Assembly: GCF_049800835.1 (NCBI RefSeq) | Contig: NZ_JBNAFU010000008.1 | Span: 1-64,000, forward strand | DNA: 64,000 nucleotides | Direction of reading: 5' to 3' | DNA from: Dinoroseobacter sp049800835 | GTDB taxonomy: Bacteria; Pseudomonadota; Alphaproteobacteria; Rhodobacterales; Rhodobacteraceae | Notes under the pieces: model-generated | Told to the model about the DNA's origin: nothing | Databases searched by the model: none | Seen by the model: the letters and a program-made list of their open reading frames with translations, nothing else | Shown here: positions 23,341 to 30,500 of the stretch, piece by piece | Layout of the letters: each line of letters starts with the position of its first letter | Position numbering within the stretch: position 1 is the stretch's first letter | Translations under genes and position numbers: made by a program

Positions 23341-25107
23341 TTAGGCGGGTTCCATTTCGACGGCGGCGTCTTCGTCAGTGTCCTCGTCGGCCAGGTCATC
23401 ATGTTGCGTGAACGACACCGTCACGGCGTAGTGTCGACCATTGGCGGTTTCGCCAGCTTTCATGCTACCGTCGAGTTGCGACACAAACGCGTCAATGAGG
23501 CGAGCGCCGAGCCCTGTTCCTTCTTCGGCAACAGGGTCTGTCAGCGGCGCGCCGATCGTGTTTCGGACCTCGAAGAGAATGTGGGCACCCTCCACCGCTA
23601 GTGAGACGTCGATGAACGGAACACCGTCGTTTGGTCGACCGACATACTTCACCGCATTTGTGACCAGTTCGTTGGCTAGAAGTGCCAGCGGCACCGCGCG
23701 ATCAGGATCCATATTTAGCGGATCGAGAAGCGTTTCTGAGCGAATGGCCTTGCCGCCAGCCACAGCGACCGACAAAGTGGCCTGCACAACTTCGTGCAGG
23801 AGTTTATCGACCCGCACCGTTGCGACAGTTGTGCCCGAGTAGAGCGCTTTGTGGATTGATGAAAGGCTGAGCACCCGATCCTGCACGCGTCGCAGGACGT
23901 GCTTCGCGCCCGGGTCTGAGACCGTCCGAAGCTGTATGTTCAGGATGGACGCGATGAGTTGTAGGTTGTTCTTGACCCGGTGGTGCACTTCACGCAGCAG
24001 CAGGTCCTTTTCCTGTACCGTGTCTTGGAGCTCAAGCCGATCCGCAAGGATCTTGTCGATGAGAGCGTTGTATGTCTCAGCAATGCTCTCGAACTCGATC
24101 GGCGCATCGGCAAGATCGACAAAGACTGCACTACCGTGTTGCGGTTCAAAACTCGCCATTCCGCTCCGGAGCCGATCAAGGTGCCGCAGAGCGAGGCGAT
24201 CGACAGCAAACACGGCCACGGCAAGCGATGCAATCCACATCAGGATGGGAAAGGCGGCGGCGGCATTGGCCCAGCTTGCCGGTGTCATGAGGACCTCAGT
24301 TTCGTCCCACAGCCCGAGCACATAGACGCCGTAGTCCCGGAGTGGAACGAGCGCTGCCAGCTTCGTCTCTCCGTCCTCGCGCGTATAGCGCAATGTCGCG
24401 CCTTCACGCGGAATCGACATCTCGGCCGGAACGACTCCCGCTGCGCTGAAGCGTTCCGCGTCGTCGATGCCGGTACTGGCAGTGAGGACGTTGCCCTGCT
24501 CATCCAACAAAGCAACAATCGTTCCGGGCAAGTCGCGCGCCATCAGCCTGTCCGTGACGACGTGCGGCATGGACAGGGAGAGTGCGCCGAAAAACGTACC
24601 GTCCGCGTTGAAGATCGGCTCTGTCGCAATGACCACCGATTGACCGGTCACGGCACCCTGTTCATTTATCACGAGCGTTGAGCGCGGGTTGGCCACCAGG
24701 TCCACCCAGTCGTCGCGCCCGCTGAAATCCGTTCCCACGCCGCTTGATGCGCAGGTCAAAAGGCCATCGGCTGAGATGAAACCTGCAAATGAGAATGGAT
24801 TATCACTGTCGACAAACTCGCGGAGCATCTCCGAGCATTCATCCGATGTGGGACCAACTCGACGCACCGCCTTCCCTAACGCGTCTGCGGCGCCGTAAGA
24901 CCGCCTCAGCAAGGCGCGCTGTGCATCCACGGCGCGCACCGTTTCAGCCAGTAGGTCTCGCTCCTCCAAGGCCCGCGCGTCAGAGATCACAGTGGTCGTT
25001 TGGAACACGGCGATGAAACCGAGCGGCAGCACGGCAAGGCTCAGCATCACGGCCAGTCTGGTCCGGAGTGAGCGCGAGACTGTCTGGAGGCGTCGCCAGA
25101 GCGTCAT
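23341..25107 (-). CDS. HisKA_2 sensor histidine kinase of the general stress response (PhyK-like)
   Basis: This 588-aa protein has a membrane helix near the N-terminus (LAVMLSLAVLPLGFIAVF), a periplasmic dCACHE-like sensor (about 40-275), a second membrane helix (AAAFPILMWIASLAVAVFAV), a HAMP-like linker, an H-box LREVHHRVKNNLQLIASIL of the HisKA_2/HWE type, and an ATPase domain with NELVTNAVKYV and GTGLGARLI. ATG 25107 overlaps the ecfG stop as ATGA. By position and family it should phosphorylate PhyR to release EcfG from NepR. The signal sensed is unknown. Confidence 0.88.
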   Translation of the reverse strand: MTLWRRLQTVSRSLRTRLAVMLSLAVLPLGFIAVFQTTTVISDARALEERDLLAETVRAVDAQRALLRRSYGAADALGKAVRRVGPTSDECSEMLREFVDSDNPFSFAGFISADGLLTCASSGVGTDFSGRDDWVDLVANPRSTLVINEQGAVTGQSVVIATEPIFNADGTFFGALSLSMPHVVTDRLMARDLPGTIVALLDEQGNVLTASTGIDDAERFSAAGVVPAEMSIPREGATLRYTREDGETKLAALVPLRDYGVYVLGLWDETEVLMTPASWANAAAAFPILMWIASLAVAVFAVDRLALRHLDRLRSGMASFEPQHGSAVFVDLADAPIEFESIAETYNALIDKILADRLELQDTVQEKDLLLREVHHRVKNNLQLIASILNIQLRTVSDPGAKHVLRRVQDRVLSLSSIHKALYSGTTVATVRVDKLLHEVVQATLSVAVAGGKAIRSETLLDPLNMDPDRAVPLALLANELVTNAVKYVGRPNDGVPFIDVSLAVEGAHILFEVRNTIGAPLTDPVAEEGTGLGARLIDAFVSQLDGSMKAGETANGRHYAVTVSFTQHDDLADEDTDEDAAVEMEPA

Positions 25108-25652
25108 GCGGCTGGACGTCCGGTTACGACCCCCATTGTGACGCGGTCCGTGATTTCGAGCGGCTCGCCTTCGTCGAGCTGCATCAACTCGGCAAGACGC
25201 TTGCGACCGCGGTTCGCACGGCTTTTGATGGTTCCCACAGCGCAGCCGCACATCTCAGCTGCGTCCTCGTAGGAGAAGCCCGACGCGCCGACCAAGAGGA
25301 GGGCTTCACGCTGTTCGTCCGGCAACATGGCGAAGGCCTCTGCGAACTCTTTCATGACCAGTCGGCCGTCATGCAGCGGCTTTTCCGACATGCGGCCTGC
25401 ATGGACGCCGTCGCCGTCTTCCACCTCGCGTGCGCGTTTGCGACGAAGGGAATAGAACGTGTTGCGCAGGATCGTGAAGAGCCAGGCGCGCATGTTGGTG
25501 CCGGCCTCGAACTTGTCGATCTTGGACCACGCCTTTTCGACGGTGTCCTGCACCAGGTCATCGGCAGTAGCTGCGTTCCGCGTGAGAGACCGCGCAAAAG
25601 CGCGCAACGCAGGCAGGTGTTCGATGATTTCGTCCCTGGGATCAGGAGTCAT
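25104..25652 (-). CDS. ecfG: EcfG-type RNA polymerase sigma factor
   Basis: This 182-aa ECF sigma factor has region 2 (LPALRAFARSLTRNAATADDL, VEKAWSKIDKFE, MRAWLFTILRNTFYSLRRKR) and region 4 (LPDEQREALLLVGASGFSYEDAAEMCGCAVGTIKSRANRGRKRL-like). Placement between nepR and the HisKA_2 kinase, opposite phyR, identifies it as the general-stress sigma factor (ECF15) recognising GGAAC-N16/17-CGTT. The start at 25652 overlaps the end of nepR by 11 nt. The many matching promoters in this window are its likely regulon. Confidence 0.93.
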   Translation of the reverse strand: MTPDPRDEIIEHLPALRAFARSLTRNAATADDLVQDTVEKAWSKIDKFEAGTNMRAWLFTILRNTFYSLRRKRAREVEDGDGVHAGRMSEKPLHDGRLVMKEFAEAFAMLPDEQREALLLVGASGFSYEDAAEMCGCAVGTIKSRANRGRKRLAELMQLDEGEPLEITDRVTMGVVTGRPAA

Positions 25653-25815
25653 CTTTTGGTGCCTCGTCCTTTGCCTTGAGCTTGGCGATGAGATCCTTGA
25701 ACCGATCAGGCAGCTCTTCACTGACCGTCGCGTCGTAAGCGCGCTTCAGGTTTTCGTCGATCTGCTTGTTCATGTTGCGTCTGGTCGCTCTGGATTTTTC
25801 GGTGTCTGAAGCCAT
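25642..25815 (-). CDS. nepR: NepR anti-sigma factor
   Basis: This 57-aa protein is encoded just upstream of and overlapping ecfG; it is short and easily missed. The sequence contains the NepR core: KQIDENLKRAYDATVSEELP followed by DRFKDLIAKLKAKD, i.e. the Y-D-x3-x-E-P/LPDRF-LI-L pattern that binds both EcfG and the sigma-like domain of PhyR. The start ATG 25815 (MASDTEKSR) lies 37 nt from the -10 of the shared EcfG promoter. The product holds EcfG inactive until PhyR-P competes. Confidence 0.92.
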   Translation of the reverse strand: MASDTEKSRATRRNMNKQIDENLKRAYDATVSEELPDRFKDLIAKLKAKDEAPKDDS

Positions 25816-25850
25816 GTTTCCGCGTATCTCGAATATTTCTGCCCTAACAG

Positions 25851-25877
25851 GGAACCAACTAGCTCGAATTTGGTTCC
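25851..25877. promoter_or_regulatory. palindromic bidirectional EcfG promoter, nepR-ecfG / phyR
   Basis: GGAACCAA (25851-25858) and TTGGTTCC (25870-25877) are perfect inverted copies. Read rightward: GGAAC 25851-25855, N17, GTT 25873-25875 for phyR (30-nt leader). Read leftward: GGAAC 25877-25873, N17, GTT 25855-25853 for nepR-ecfG (37-nt leader). The -35 of one promoter is the -10 of the other, so both face outwards from one site. Gives positive autoregulation of the GSR core. Confidence 0.8.
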
Positions 25878-25905
25878 ATAAAAAGAAATGACAGGAGAAC
25901 AGTGG

Positions 25906-26733
25906 ATGACAACCACCTCAGACAGCAGGGACCTTAGCGCAGAACTTTTGCAGGAACTGCCATTCCTTCGCCGCTACGCACGCGCCTTGACCGGGGCCCA
26001 AGACAGTGGGGATCGCTACGCTGTCGCAACGCTGGAAGCGATCGTGGCAGAGCCGACGCTGATCCCCGATGATATGGACGTCAAGGCCGCGCTTTTCCGG
26101 ACGTTCCATGGGATATGGGCAAGCTCTGGTGCGCAGACCGAAGACTTCGGCGAGATATCAGACCTTTTGGAGGCGCGCGCTCAGTGGCGTCTAAAACATC
26201 TCTCTCCCAACTCGCGTGAAGCTCTCCTGCTCCGGAGCATCGAAGGATTTGGCTTCTCCGAGATCGCCACGATTATGGATGTGTCCGAAACTGAGGCGCA
26301 AGAGTTGTATCAACGCGCTGTCAGCGACATGGGCGAGATGGTAACCGGCGATGTCCTGATCATTGAGGACGAAGCAATTATCTCGATGGACCTGTCGTCG
26401 ATCGTGAGCGACATGGGCCATAACGTGATCGAGATCGCGCGGACACGGGACGACGCCATCGCCAAAGGGAAAGCTGGCAATCCCGACCTGATCTTGGCGG
26501 ATATCCAACTGGCGGACAAATCGTCGGGCATCGACGCAGTGAATGCTCTGCTGGAAGCGCTCGGCGAACGACCGGTGATCTTTATCACAGCGTTTCCCGA
26601 GCGGCTGCTGACCGGCGAGCGGCCGGAGCCTGCGTTCATGATCACCAAGCCCTATGCAGAAGAGCAGGTTCGCGCCGCCGTCAGCCAGGCCATGTTCTTC
26701 GCAACGACCGAGCGCATGACCGAAAACGCGTAA
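25906..26733 (+). CDS. phyR: PhyR anti-anti-sigma response regulator
   Basis: This 275-aa protein has an N-terminal ECF-sigma-like domain (about 10-145: LPFLRRYARALTG, SPNSREALLLRSIEGFGFSEIA-type) and a C-terminal receiver (148-270) with IIEDEA acidic pair, phosphoacceptor D199 (LILADIQL), T in FITAFPE and K in MITKPY. The reverse domain order is diagnostic for PhyR. When phosphorylated it sequesters NepR. ATG 25906 was chosen over 25888 because AGGAGA (25893-25898) lies between them. Terminator at 26754. Confidence 0.95.
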   Translation: MTTTSDSRDLSAELLQELPFLRRYARALTGAQDSGDRYAVATLEAIVAEPTLIPDDMDVKAALFRTFHGIWASSGAQTEDFGEISDLLEARAQWRLKHLSPNSREALLLRSIEGFGFSEIATIMDVSETEAQELYQRAVSDMGEMVTGDVLIIEDEAIISMDLSSIVSDMGHNVIEIARTRDDAIAKGKAGNPDLILADIQLADKSSGIDAVNALLEALGERPVIFITAFPERLLTGERPEPAFMITKPYAEEQVRAAVSQAMFFATTERMTENA

Positions 26734-26753
26734 AAGGTCTCCCATAAATCAAA

Positions 26754-26781
26754 GGCCCGGCATCGCTGCCGGGCCTTTTTT
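26754..26781 (+). terminator. terminator of phyR
   Basis: Perfect 9-bp stem GGCCCGGCA (26754-26762)/TGCCGGGCC (26767-26775), TCGC loop, then T6. It lies between convergent phyR and dps and may work weakly for dps too. Confidence 0.9.
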
Positions 26782-26788
26782 GTGGGCA

Positions 26789-27286
26789 TCAGGTCGCCGC
26801 GATCGCGCGCAACATCCACACGGCTTCCTCGTGGAAAGCAGACCGTTCCGTCGCGAGGTCCTCGGTCACAGGGTCTTTGCTGTCGCCCGCACTCTCAATC
26901 AAAGCGTGCAATCGCTTGGCGAGCCTCTCGTGATCCGCTGCAAGGTCTTCCAGCATTTCCAAGGCGGACGGTGTCTGGTCGAGATCTTCAACCTGCGAGC
27001 GGCCCATGATATCGGCCATCCTCATCGGCGCCAGTTGACCGAGGGCACGGATCCGTTCGGCAAGTTCGTCGGCGGCCGTAAACATGTTCTCGTACTGATC
27101 CTCGGTCAGCTTATGGATCGAGTAAAAGGCGGGACCCGTGACGTTCCAGTGATAGGCGTGGGTCTTGAAAATGAGGCGGTAGGTATCGGCCAGAACGTCG
27201 GCAAGCGCGTCGGCAACGTCCTCGACATCTGCAACGCCCGTATGGACTTCGTCGGTGGTGGGTATGACTTTCAGTGCTTCTGACAT
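26789..27286 (-). CDS. dps: Dps-family ferritin-like DNA-protection protein
   Basis: This 165-aa protein has the Dps ferroxidase signature THAYHWNVTGPAFYSIHKL (H43, H46 and H58) followed by EDQYENMFTAADELAERIRALG with the acidic ligands. It forms dodecamers that oxidise Fe(II) with H2O2 and protect DNA during starvation and oxidative stress. The gene lies 70 nt downstream of the entericidin gene on the same strand, so it can be transcribed from the EcfG promoter at 27641-27665. AAGGAG precedes ATG. Confidence 0.93.
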   Translation of the reverse strand: MSEALKVIPTTDEVHTGVADVEDVADALADVLADTYRLIFKTHAYHWNVTGPAFYSIHKLTEDQYENMFTAADELAERIRALGQLAPMRMADIMGRSQVEDLDQTPSALEMLEDLAADHERLAKRLHALIESAGDSKDPVTEDLATERSAFHEEAVWMLRAIAAT

Positions 27287-27325
27287 GTGCCAAAATCTCC
27301 TTGAATGATTGGATAAACGATTTGG

Positions 27326-27356
27326 TCGGGTCTGTGTTTGCGTCGGCCAGACCCGA
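27326..27356 (-). repeat. intercistronic stem between entericidin gene and dps
   Basis: TCGGGTCTG (27326-27334) and CAGACCCGA (27348-27356) form a perfect 9-bp stem directly after the entericidin stop. No T-run follows, so it may be an mRNA-stabilising or attenuating hairpin rather than a terminator. Confidence 0.6.
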
Positions 27357-27494
27357 TTACAGTTCGTCCTGAACCTCGTTCGCCGCGTTCGAAATCGCCT
27401 GTCCGCCGGCTTCCACGTCTTGACCCAGACCGTCCACCGTCTCGCAGGCAGCGAGCGCGAGTACCGAAATGAAAAGACCTATGCGAAGCGTCAT
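27357..27494 (-). CDS. entericidin A/B-family lipoprotein
   Basis: This 45-aa lipoprotein precursor has a signal MTLRIGLFISVLALAAC with lipobox LAAC (Cys17) and the family ending ETVDGLGQDVEAGGQAISNA. Entericidins are small stress- or stationary-phase-induced outer-membrane lipoproteins, first described as a toxin/antidote pair in enteric bacteria; here only one copy is seen. AGGAGA lies 5 nt before ATG. Transcribed from an EcfG promoter about 147 nt upstream, with a possible 23-codon leader ORF overlapping its start. Confidence 0.85.
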   Translation of the reverse strand: MTLRIGLFISVLALAACETVDGLGQDVEAGGQAISNAANEVQDEL

Positions 27495-27640
27495 TGTTCT
27501 TCTCCTCTAGCGTTCCGCCGGTGATGGTGAAGGTGATCACCGACCAATACTTTTGTGTGCATCAGCCCGCCTGCATATCTCACGCGCGGCGGGACGAGAC
27601 GTCGATTGCTCCGCCGTCGTGTCCGATGCACCGAAAGAAC

Positions 27641-27665
27641 AACGATCTGCCCGGTCCGAAGTTCC
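27641..27665 (-). promoter_or_regulatory. EcfG-type promoter (leftward) of entericidin-dps
   Basis: Minus strand GGAAC (27665-27661), 16-bp spacer, CGTT (27644-27641). The leader to the entericidin ATG is about 146 nt, the longest in the island. Confidence 0.72.
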
Positions 27666-27689
27666 ACATTCCCTGACCGCCAGTTTGCC

Positions 27690-27714
27690 GGAACTCATGC
27701 TGATCGCGCGCGTT
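27690..27714 (+). promoter_or_regulatory. EcfG-type promoter of formate/nitrite transporter gene
   Basis: GGAAC 27690-27694, 16-bp spacer, CGTT 27711-27714; 26-nt leader to ATG 27741. Confidence 0.78.
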
Positions 27715-27740
27715 GTGGAGGGGTTAATCAGGAGAAATCG

Positions 27741-28553
27741 ATGCCCGACGCGAATATCGCTCAAGCTGAGCGGCTGAATTCGAAATCCATCTACGAGATC
27801 ATTCGGCGCGATGGCGACGAAGAGCTCGAACGCCCGACCAACTCGCTGATCTGGTCCGGGGTGGCGGCGGGCATCCTCATTTCGTTTTCGGTACTTGGGG
27901 AGGCCGTGCTTCGGCTAAACCTGCCCGATACCGGCCCCCGCTATCTGATCGAAAATCTTGGCTACAGCTTCGGGTTTCTGTTGGTGATCCTCGGACGGAT
28001 GCAGCTCTTCACCGAAAACACCATCACGACGATCCTGCCTCTCGCTGCCGAAAGGTCGATGACCTGTCTGAGATCTGTTGCGCGCCTGTGGTCTATCGTC
28101 TTGCTGGCAAATATCGTCGGAGCCGCCGTCGCCGCGGCCTTTGTGGCGTTCAGCGGTGCATTTTCCGCCGATCTCTTGGAGGTGATTGGTGACTTGTCGC
28201 GACACGCGACCGGGTTTCCCGCCGGCGAAGCGTTCTTCCGGGCAATCCCTGCTGGTATCCTTGTGGCGTCCATAGTCTGGATGCTTCCAGGCCAGAACGG
28301 CAACGATGTTCTTCTGATCGTGCTGTTCACCTGGCTGATCGCAGCGGGCGACTTCACCCACATCATCGCGGGGTCCGTGGAAATGTGGTTCTTGATGCTT
28401 CAGGGAGACTTGCGTGCGGGCCCAGCCCTCTTCCGTTTCTTTGTGCCCGTCCTCGCCGGAAACATCGTTGGTGGGACGTTGGTCTTTGCACTTCTGGCCT
28501 GGGGTCAAGTGAAGGCGGAGGTCGAGGCAGAAGCAGCTCCCGGGCGCCAGTAA
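27741..28553 (+). CDS. formate/nitrite transporter (FNT) family protein
   Basis: This 270-aa polytopic membrane protein has six helices. Family features include GVAAGILISFSVLGEAVL, LGRMQLFTENTITTILPL (the conserved FTENT loop) and the IVWMLPGQNGNDV half. FNT pentamers conduct small monovalent anions such as formate, nitrite or hydrosulfide. This branch, often annotated YfdC-like, is of uncertain substrate. CAGGAG precedes ATG 27741; the longer upstream frame was rejected because the promoter lies within it. Confidence 0.88.
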   Translation: MPDANIAQAERLNSKSIYEIIRRDGDEELERPTNSLIWSGVAAGILISFSVLGEAVLRLNLPDTGPRYLIENLGYSFGFLLVILGRMQLFTENTITTILPLAAERSMTCLRSVARLWSIVLLANIVGAAVAAAFVAFSGAFSADLLEVIGDLSRHATGFPAGEAFFRAIPAGILVASIVWMLPGQNGNDVLLIVLFTWLIAAGDFTHIIAGSVEMWFLMLQGDLRAGPALFRFFVPVLAGNIVGGTLVFALLAWGQVKAEVEAEAAPGRQ

Positions 28554-28556
28554 TAC

Positions 28557-28581
28557 GGAACTTCGCGACCCGTGCAGCGTC
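28557..28581 (+). promoter_or_regulatory. near-consensus EcfG promoter
   Basis: GGAAC 28557-28561, 16-bp spacer, CGTC 28578-28581 (last base differs from CGTT). It would drive the three small genes from 28602. Confidence 0.5.
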
Positions 28582-28601
28582 GTGAGGGAAAGGAGGGCAC
28601 C

Positions 28602-28775
28602 ATGTCTGCACCAAACACGAACATCGAAAAGCAAGCAAAGCGCCACGCGCCGTCGATCTGGGGCATCACCATTGCGTTGATGATAGCGCTCCTCGCGGCC
28701 CTGGGCACCGCTGTGTGGTACGGCTATCCGTCCGACCGGCAGGCCGCGCCCACCATGGTGGAGGATTCGCAATGA
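28602..28775 (+). CDS. small single-span membrane protein
   Basis: This 57-aa protein has one membrane helix (about 19-42, SIWGITIALMIALLAALGTAVWYG) and a short acidic tail. AAAGGAGG precedes ATG 28602. Its stop overlaps the next start as ATGA. No named family is recognised; such tiny membrane proteins are frequent in GSR regulons. Confidence 0.72.
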   Translation: MSAPNTNIEKQAKRHAPSIWGITIALMIALLAALGTAVWYGYPSDRQAAPTMVEDSQ

Positions 28776-28984
28776 GCATCTCGGTCGGAGACCGGGTGAA
28801 ATGGTCATGGGGTAACGGGGAAGCCGAAGGCGAAGTGACCGAACGGTTCACCCAGAACGTCAGCCGCACGATCAAGGGGTCCGAGGTCACGCGGAATGCA
28901 TCTTCGGATGAACCCGCGTTCCTCATTGAACAGGACGATGGTGACCAAGTGTTGAAATCCTGCACAGAGGTCGAAGCCGCGTAG
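28772..28984 (+). CDS. DUF2945 (HVA1/TUDOR-like) small protein
   Basis: This 70-aa protein matches DUF2945, hypervirulence-associated TUDOR-domain family: SVGDRVKWSWGNGEAEGEV at the start and SSDEPAFLIEQDDGDQVLK later. The family is an SH3-like small barrel of unknown role, often stress-linked. The ATG at 28772 overlaps the preceding stop, so the longer frame from 28715 was not used. Middle gene of a three-gene unit. Confidence 0.85.
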   Translation: MSISVGDRVKWSWGNGEAEGEVTERFTQNVSRTIKGSEVTRNASSDEPAFLIEQDDGDQVLKSCTEVEAA

Positions 28985-28999
28985 CATGGGGGCGCCTCC

Positions 29000-29182
29000 A
29001 TGATCGAAATTGCTGGAATAGGTGGATTGATCCTCCTCGTGCTGAACGTCTGGGCGTTCATTTCGATCGTCACATCGGGAGCTTCCACCGGCGCAACGGT
29101 TTTGTGGATCGTGCTGGTCCTCATTCTCCCTTTGTTCGGATTCATTATCTGGCTGCTGTTTGGACTGCGCGCACGGGCGTGA
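29000..29182 (+). CDS. PLDc_N-type small membrane protein
   Basis: This 60-aa protein has two membrane helices (IGGLILLVLNVWAFISIV and VLWIVLVLILPLFGFIIWLLFG) as in the phospholipase D nuclease N-terminal family (cardiolipin synthase N-terminus), here standing alone without a catalytic domain. A paralogue is encoded at 54288-54473. Last gene before the terminator at 29202. Confidence 0.85.
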   Translation: MIEIAGIGGLILLVLNVWAFISIVTSGASTGATVLWIVLVLILPLFGFIIWLLFGLRARA

Positions 29183-29201
29183 AACAGCTTTCCGCAGACA
29201 A

Positions 29202-29230
29202 GACGCCCGGTGAACCACCGGGCGTCTTTT
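29202..29230 (+). terminator. terminator between convergent units
   Basis: GACGCCCGGT (29202-29211)/ACCGGGCGTC (29217-29226), 5-nt loop, then TTTT. It may also stop leftward transcription of the Crp/Fnr gene. Confidence 0.85.
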
Positions 29231-29245
29231 GTCACCTGACAAATA

Positions 29246-29974
29246 CTAGATGAGTGGGCGCGCTGCTGGCGTTTTCGGTTCCATGCCCGAGAGTTCTTCG
29301 GCTGCCTCATGATCGCTAACGTGCAGCATACCGTTTTCGAGTGACAGAATCCGACGCTCGCGCAGCTTCTTGAGTGTTTTGTTTGTATGAACCAAAGACA
29401 GCCCCAAAGCGTCTGCAAGATCTTGCTGCCGAAACGGAAACGGGCATCTTTGGTGATGGATCAGATCCAGGTTCTCGCAACGGTCAAAGAAGCGAAGCAG
29501 ACCCCAGGTCAGTCGTTCCATCGCACTCATCTGTCCGATTGACGCCAGCGCCTCACCAAGAAAGTGCTCCTCGATGGCCGCAGCCCAAGTCAGATCGAAT
29601 GCACGCTCAGGTTGATTTTTATACAGACTCCAGAACTCTGTCCGGTCAAAGACGCACAACACCATCGGCGTGGTTGCTTCGACCGAGTGCTGCATCTCTC
29701 CCATGACACCGGCCTGCAGACCGATAAAATCACCCGGCAGGACAAAATTCACCACCTGGCGATTTCCGTTCGGCAGCAGTTTGTAGCGCACGCCCATCCC
29801 TTTCAAAGCGGTAAAGAGCTGTGGGCTGTTCGAGCCCTCCATGAGCACAGGCGTTTTGGCGTCAATCTTCAGCTCACCGGATTTGAACCGCTGCATATAT
29901 TTCAGTTCGTCCCCGCTAAGGTCCTCAAAGACTTCGAGCTTTCGGAGCGGGCAGTCTTTGCAGTTCGTCGTCAT
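29246..29974 (-). CDS. Crp/Fnr-family transcriptional regulator
   Basis: This 242-aa regulator has a cyclic-nucleotide-binding-like sensor (about 20-140; VLPGDFIGLQAGVMGEMQ) and an HTH_Crp domain (FPFRQQDLADALGLSLVHTNKTLKKLRERR). An N-terminal CKDCPLR offers Cys residues, but the full Fnr four-Cys set is not seen. It closely follows the alphaproteobacterial stress-island Crp type. An EcfG promoter lies 63 nt upstream and a 12-bp palindrome sits in the leader, so it may be a second-tier GSR regulator with autoregulation. Confidence 0.88.
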   Translation of the reverse strand: MTTNCKDCPLRKLEVFEDLSGDELKYMQRFKSGELKIDAKTPVLMEGSNSPQLFTALKGMGVRYKLLPNGNRQVVNFVLPGDFIGLQAGVMGEMQHSVEATTPMVLCVFDRTEFWSLYKNQPERAFDLTWAAAIEEHFLGEALASIGQMSAMERLTWGLLRFFDRCENLDLIHHQRCPFPFRQQDLADALGLSLVHTNKTLKKLRERRILSLENGMLHVSDHEAAEELSGMEPKTPAARPLI

Positions 29975-30007
29975 GTTACCCTTCGTAAGCTATGTCGCAG
30001 TTTAATG

Positions 30008-30019
30008 CACACGCGTGTG
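30008..30019. promoter_or_regulatory. 12-bp perfect palindrome in Crp/Fnr leader
   Basis: CACACGCGTGTG (30008-30019) lies between the predicted EcfG start site and the Crp/Fnr start codon, a position suited to an autoregulatory operator. No consensus is known to me for this regulator. Confidence 0.4.
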
Positions 30020-30037
30020 TCGCGTGACATATTGCAC

Positions 30038-30062
30038 AACGCGAGCGACCAGCATTTGTTCC
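30038..30062 (-). promoter_or_regulatory. EcfG-type promoter (leftward) of Crp/Fnr gene
   Basis: Minus strand GGAAC (30062-30058), 16-bp spacer, CGTT (30041-30038). Confidence 0.72.
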
Positions 30063-30084
30063 TGAAACAATCTGAGGGTCCGTT

Positions 30085-30444
30085 ATGGATACCGAGCGGC
30101 ACAGCCCGGTGGGGCCGTGCATCATTGTGCATTCCAACCCTATCGTGGCAGCCGATCTGGAGGAGCTGCTGCGCGCACGGGGCGCATCCGACGTCCGTAC
30201 GGCCCGGAAGCTTGACGTGGTGTGCGGCCATACCGCTGAGTTGGCGATTGTTGCGGGGGAGGTCGAACAGGTGTTGGACGACCCAGCCGTTCGGCACTGG
30301 ATCGCCATGGGGACGCCTGTGATCGTCCTAAATGGCATAAGGGGTGCATCTGAAATCGGTATGGGCGTTCATGTGATTGAACAGCCGTTCAAAGAAGAAC
30401 ACGTTCAGGCCATTCTCGATCAGTTGGCTTTGGCCTGGAGCTGA
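30085..30444 (+). CDS. degenerate receiver-like protein
   Basis: This 119-aa protein has the strand/helix order of a response-regulator receiver: CIIVHSNPIVAADLEELL (beta1-alpha1), LAIVAGEV where the phosphoacceptor Asp should be (now Ala), GTPVIVLNG (beta4) and VIEQPF in place of xKPF. The acidic pair, the Asp and the Lys are all lost, so it is a pseudo-receiver, probably a protein-interaction module. Divergent from the Crp/Fnr gene. No EcfG promoter was found directly upstream. Confidence 0.7.
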   Translation: MDTERHSPVGPCIIVHSNPIVAADLEELLRARGASDVRTARKLDVVCGHTAELAIVAGEVEQVLDDPAVRHWIAMGTPVIVLNGIRGASEIGMGVHVIEQPFKEEHVQAILDQLALAWS

Positions 30445-30445
30445 T

Positions 30446-30470
30446 GGAACCAGATCACAACTCGGTTGTT
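30446..30470 (+). promoter_or_regulatory. EcfG-type promoter of DUF1328 gene
   Basis: GGAAC 30446-30450, 17-bp spacer, GTT 30468-30470; 30-nt leader. Confidence 0.65.
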
Positions 30471-30500
30471 ATCTCTTCGTAACCGTAAAGGAGAAACGCC

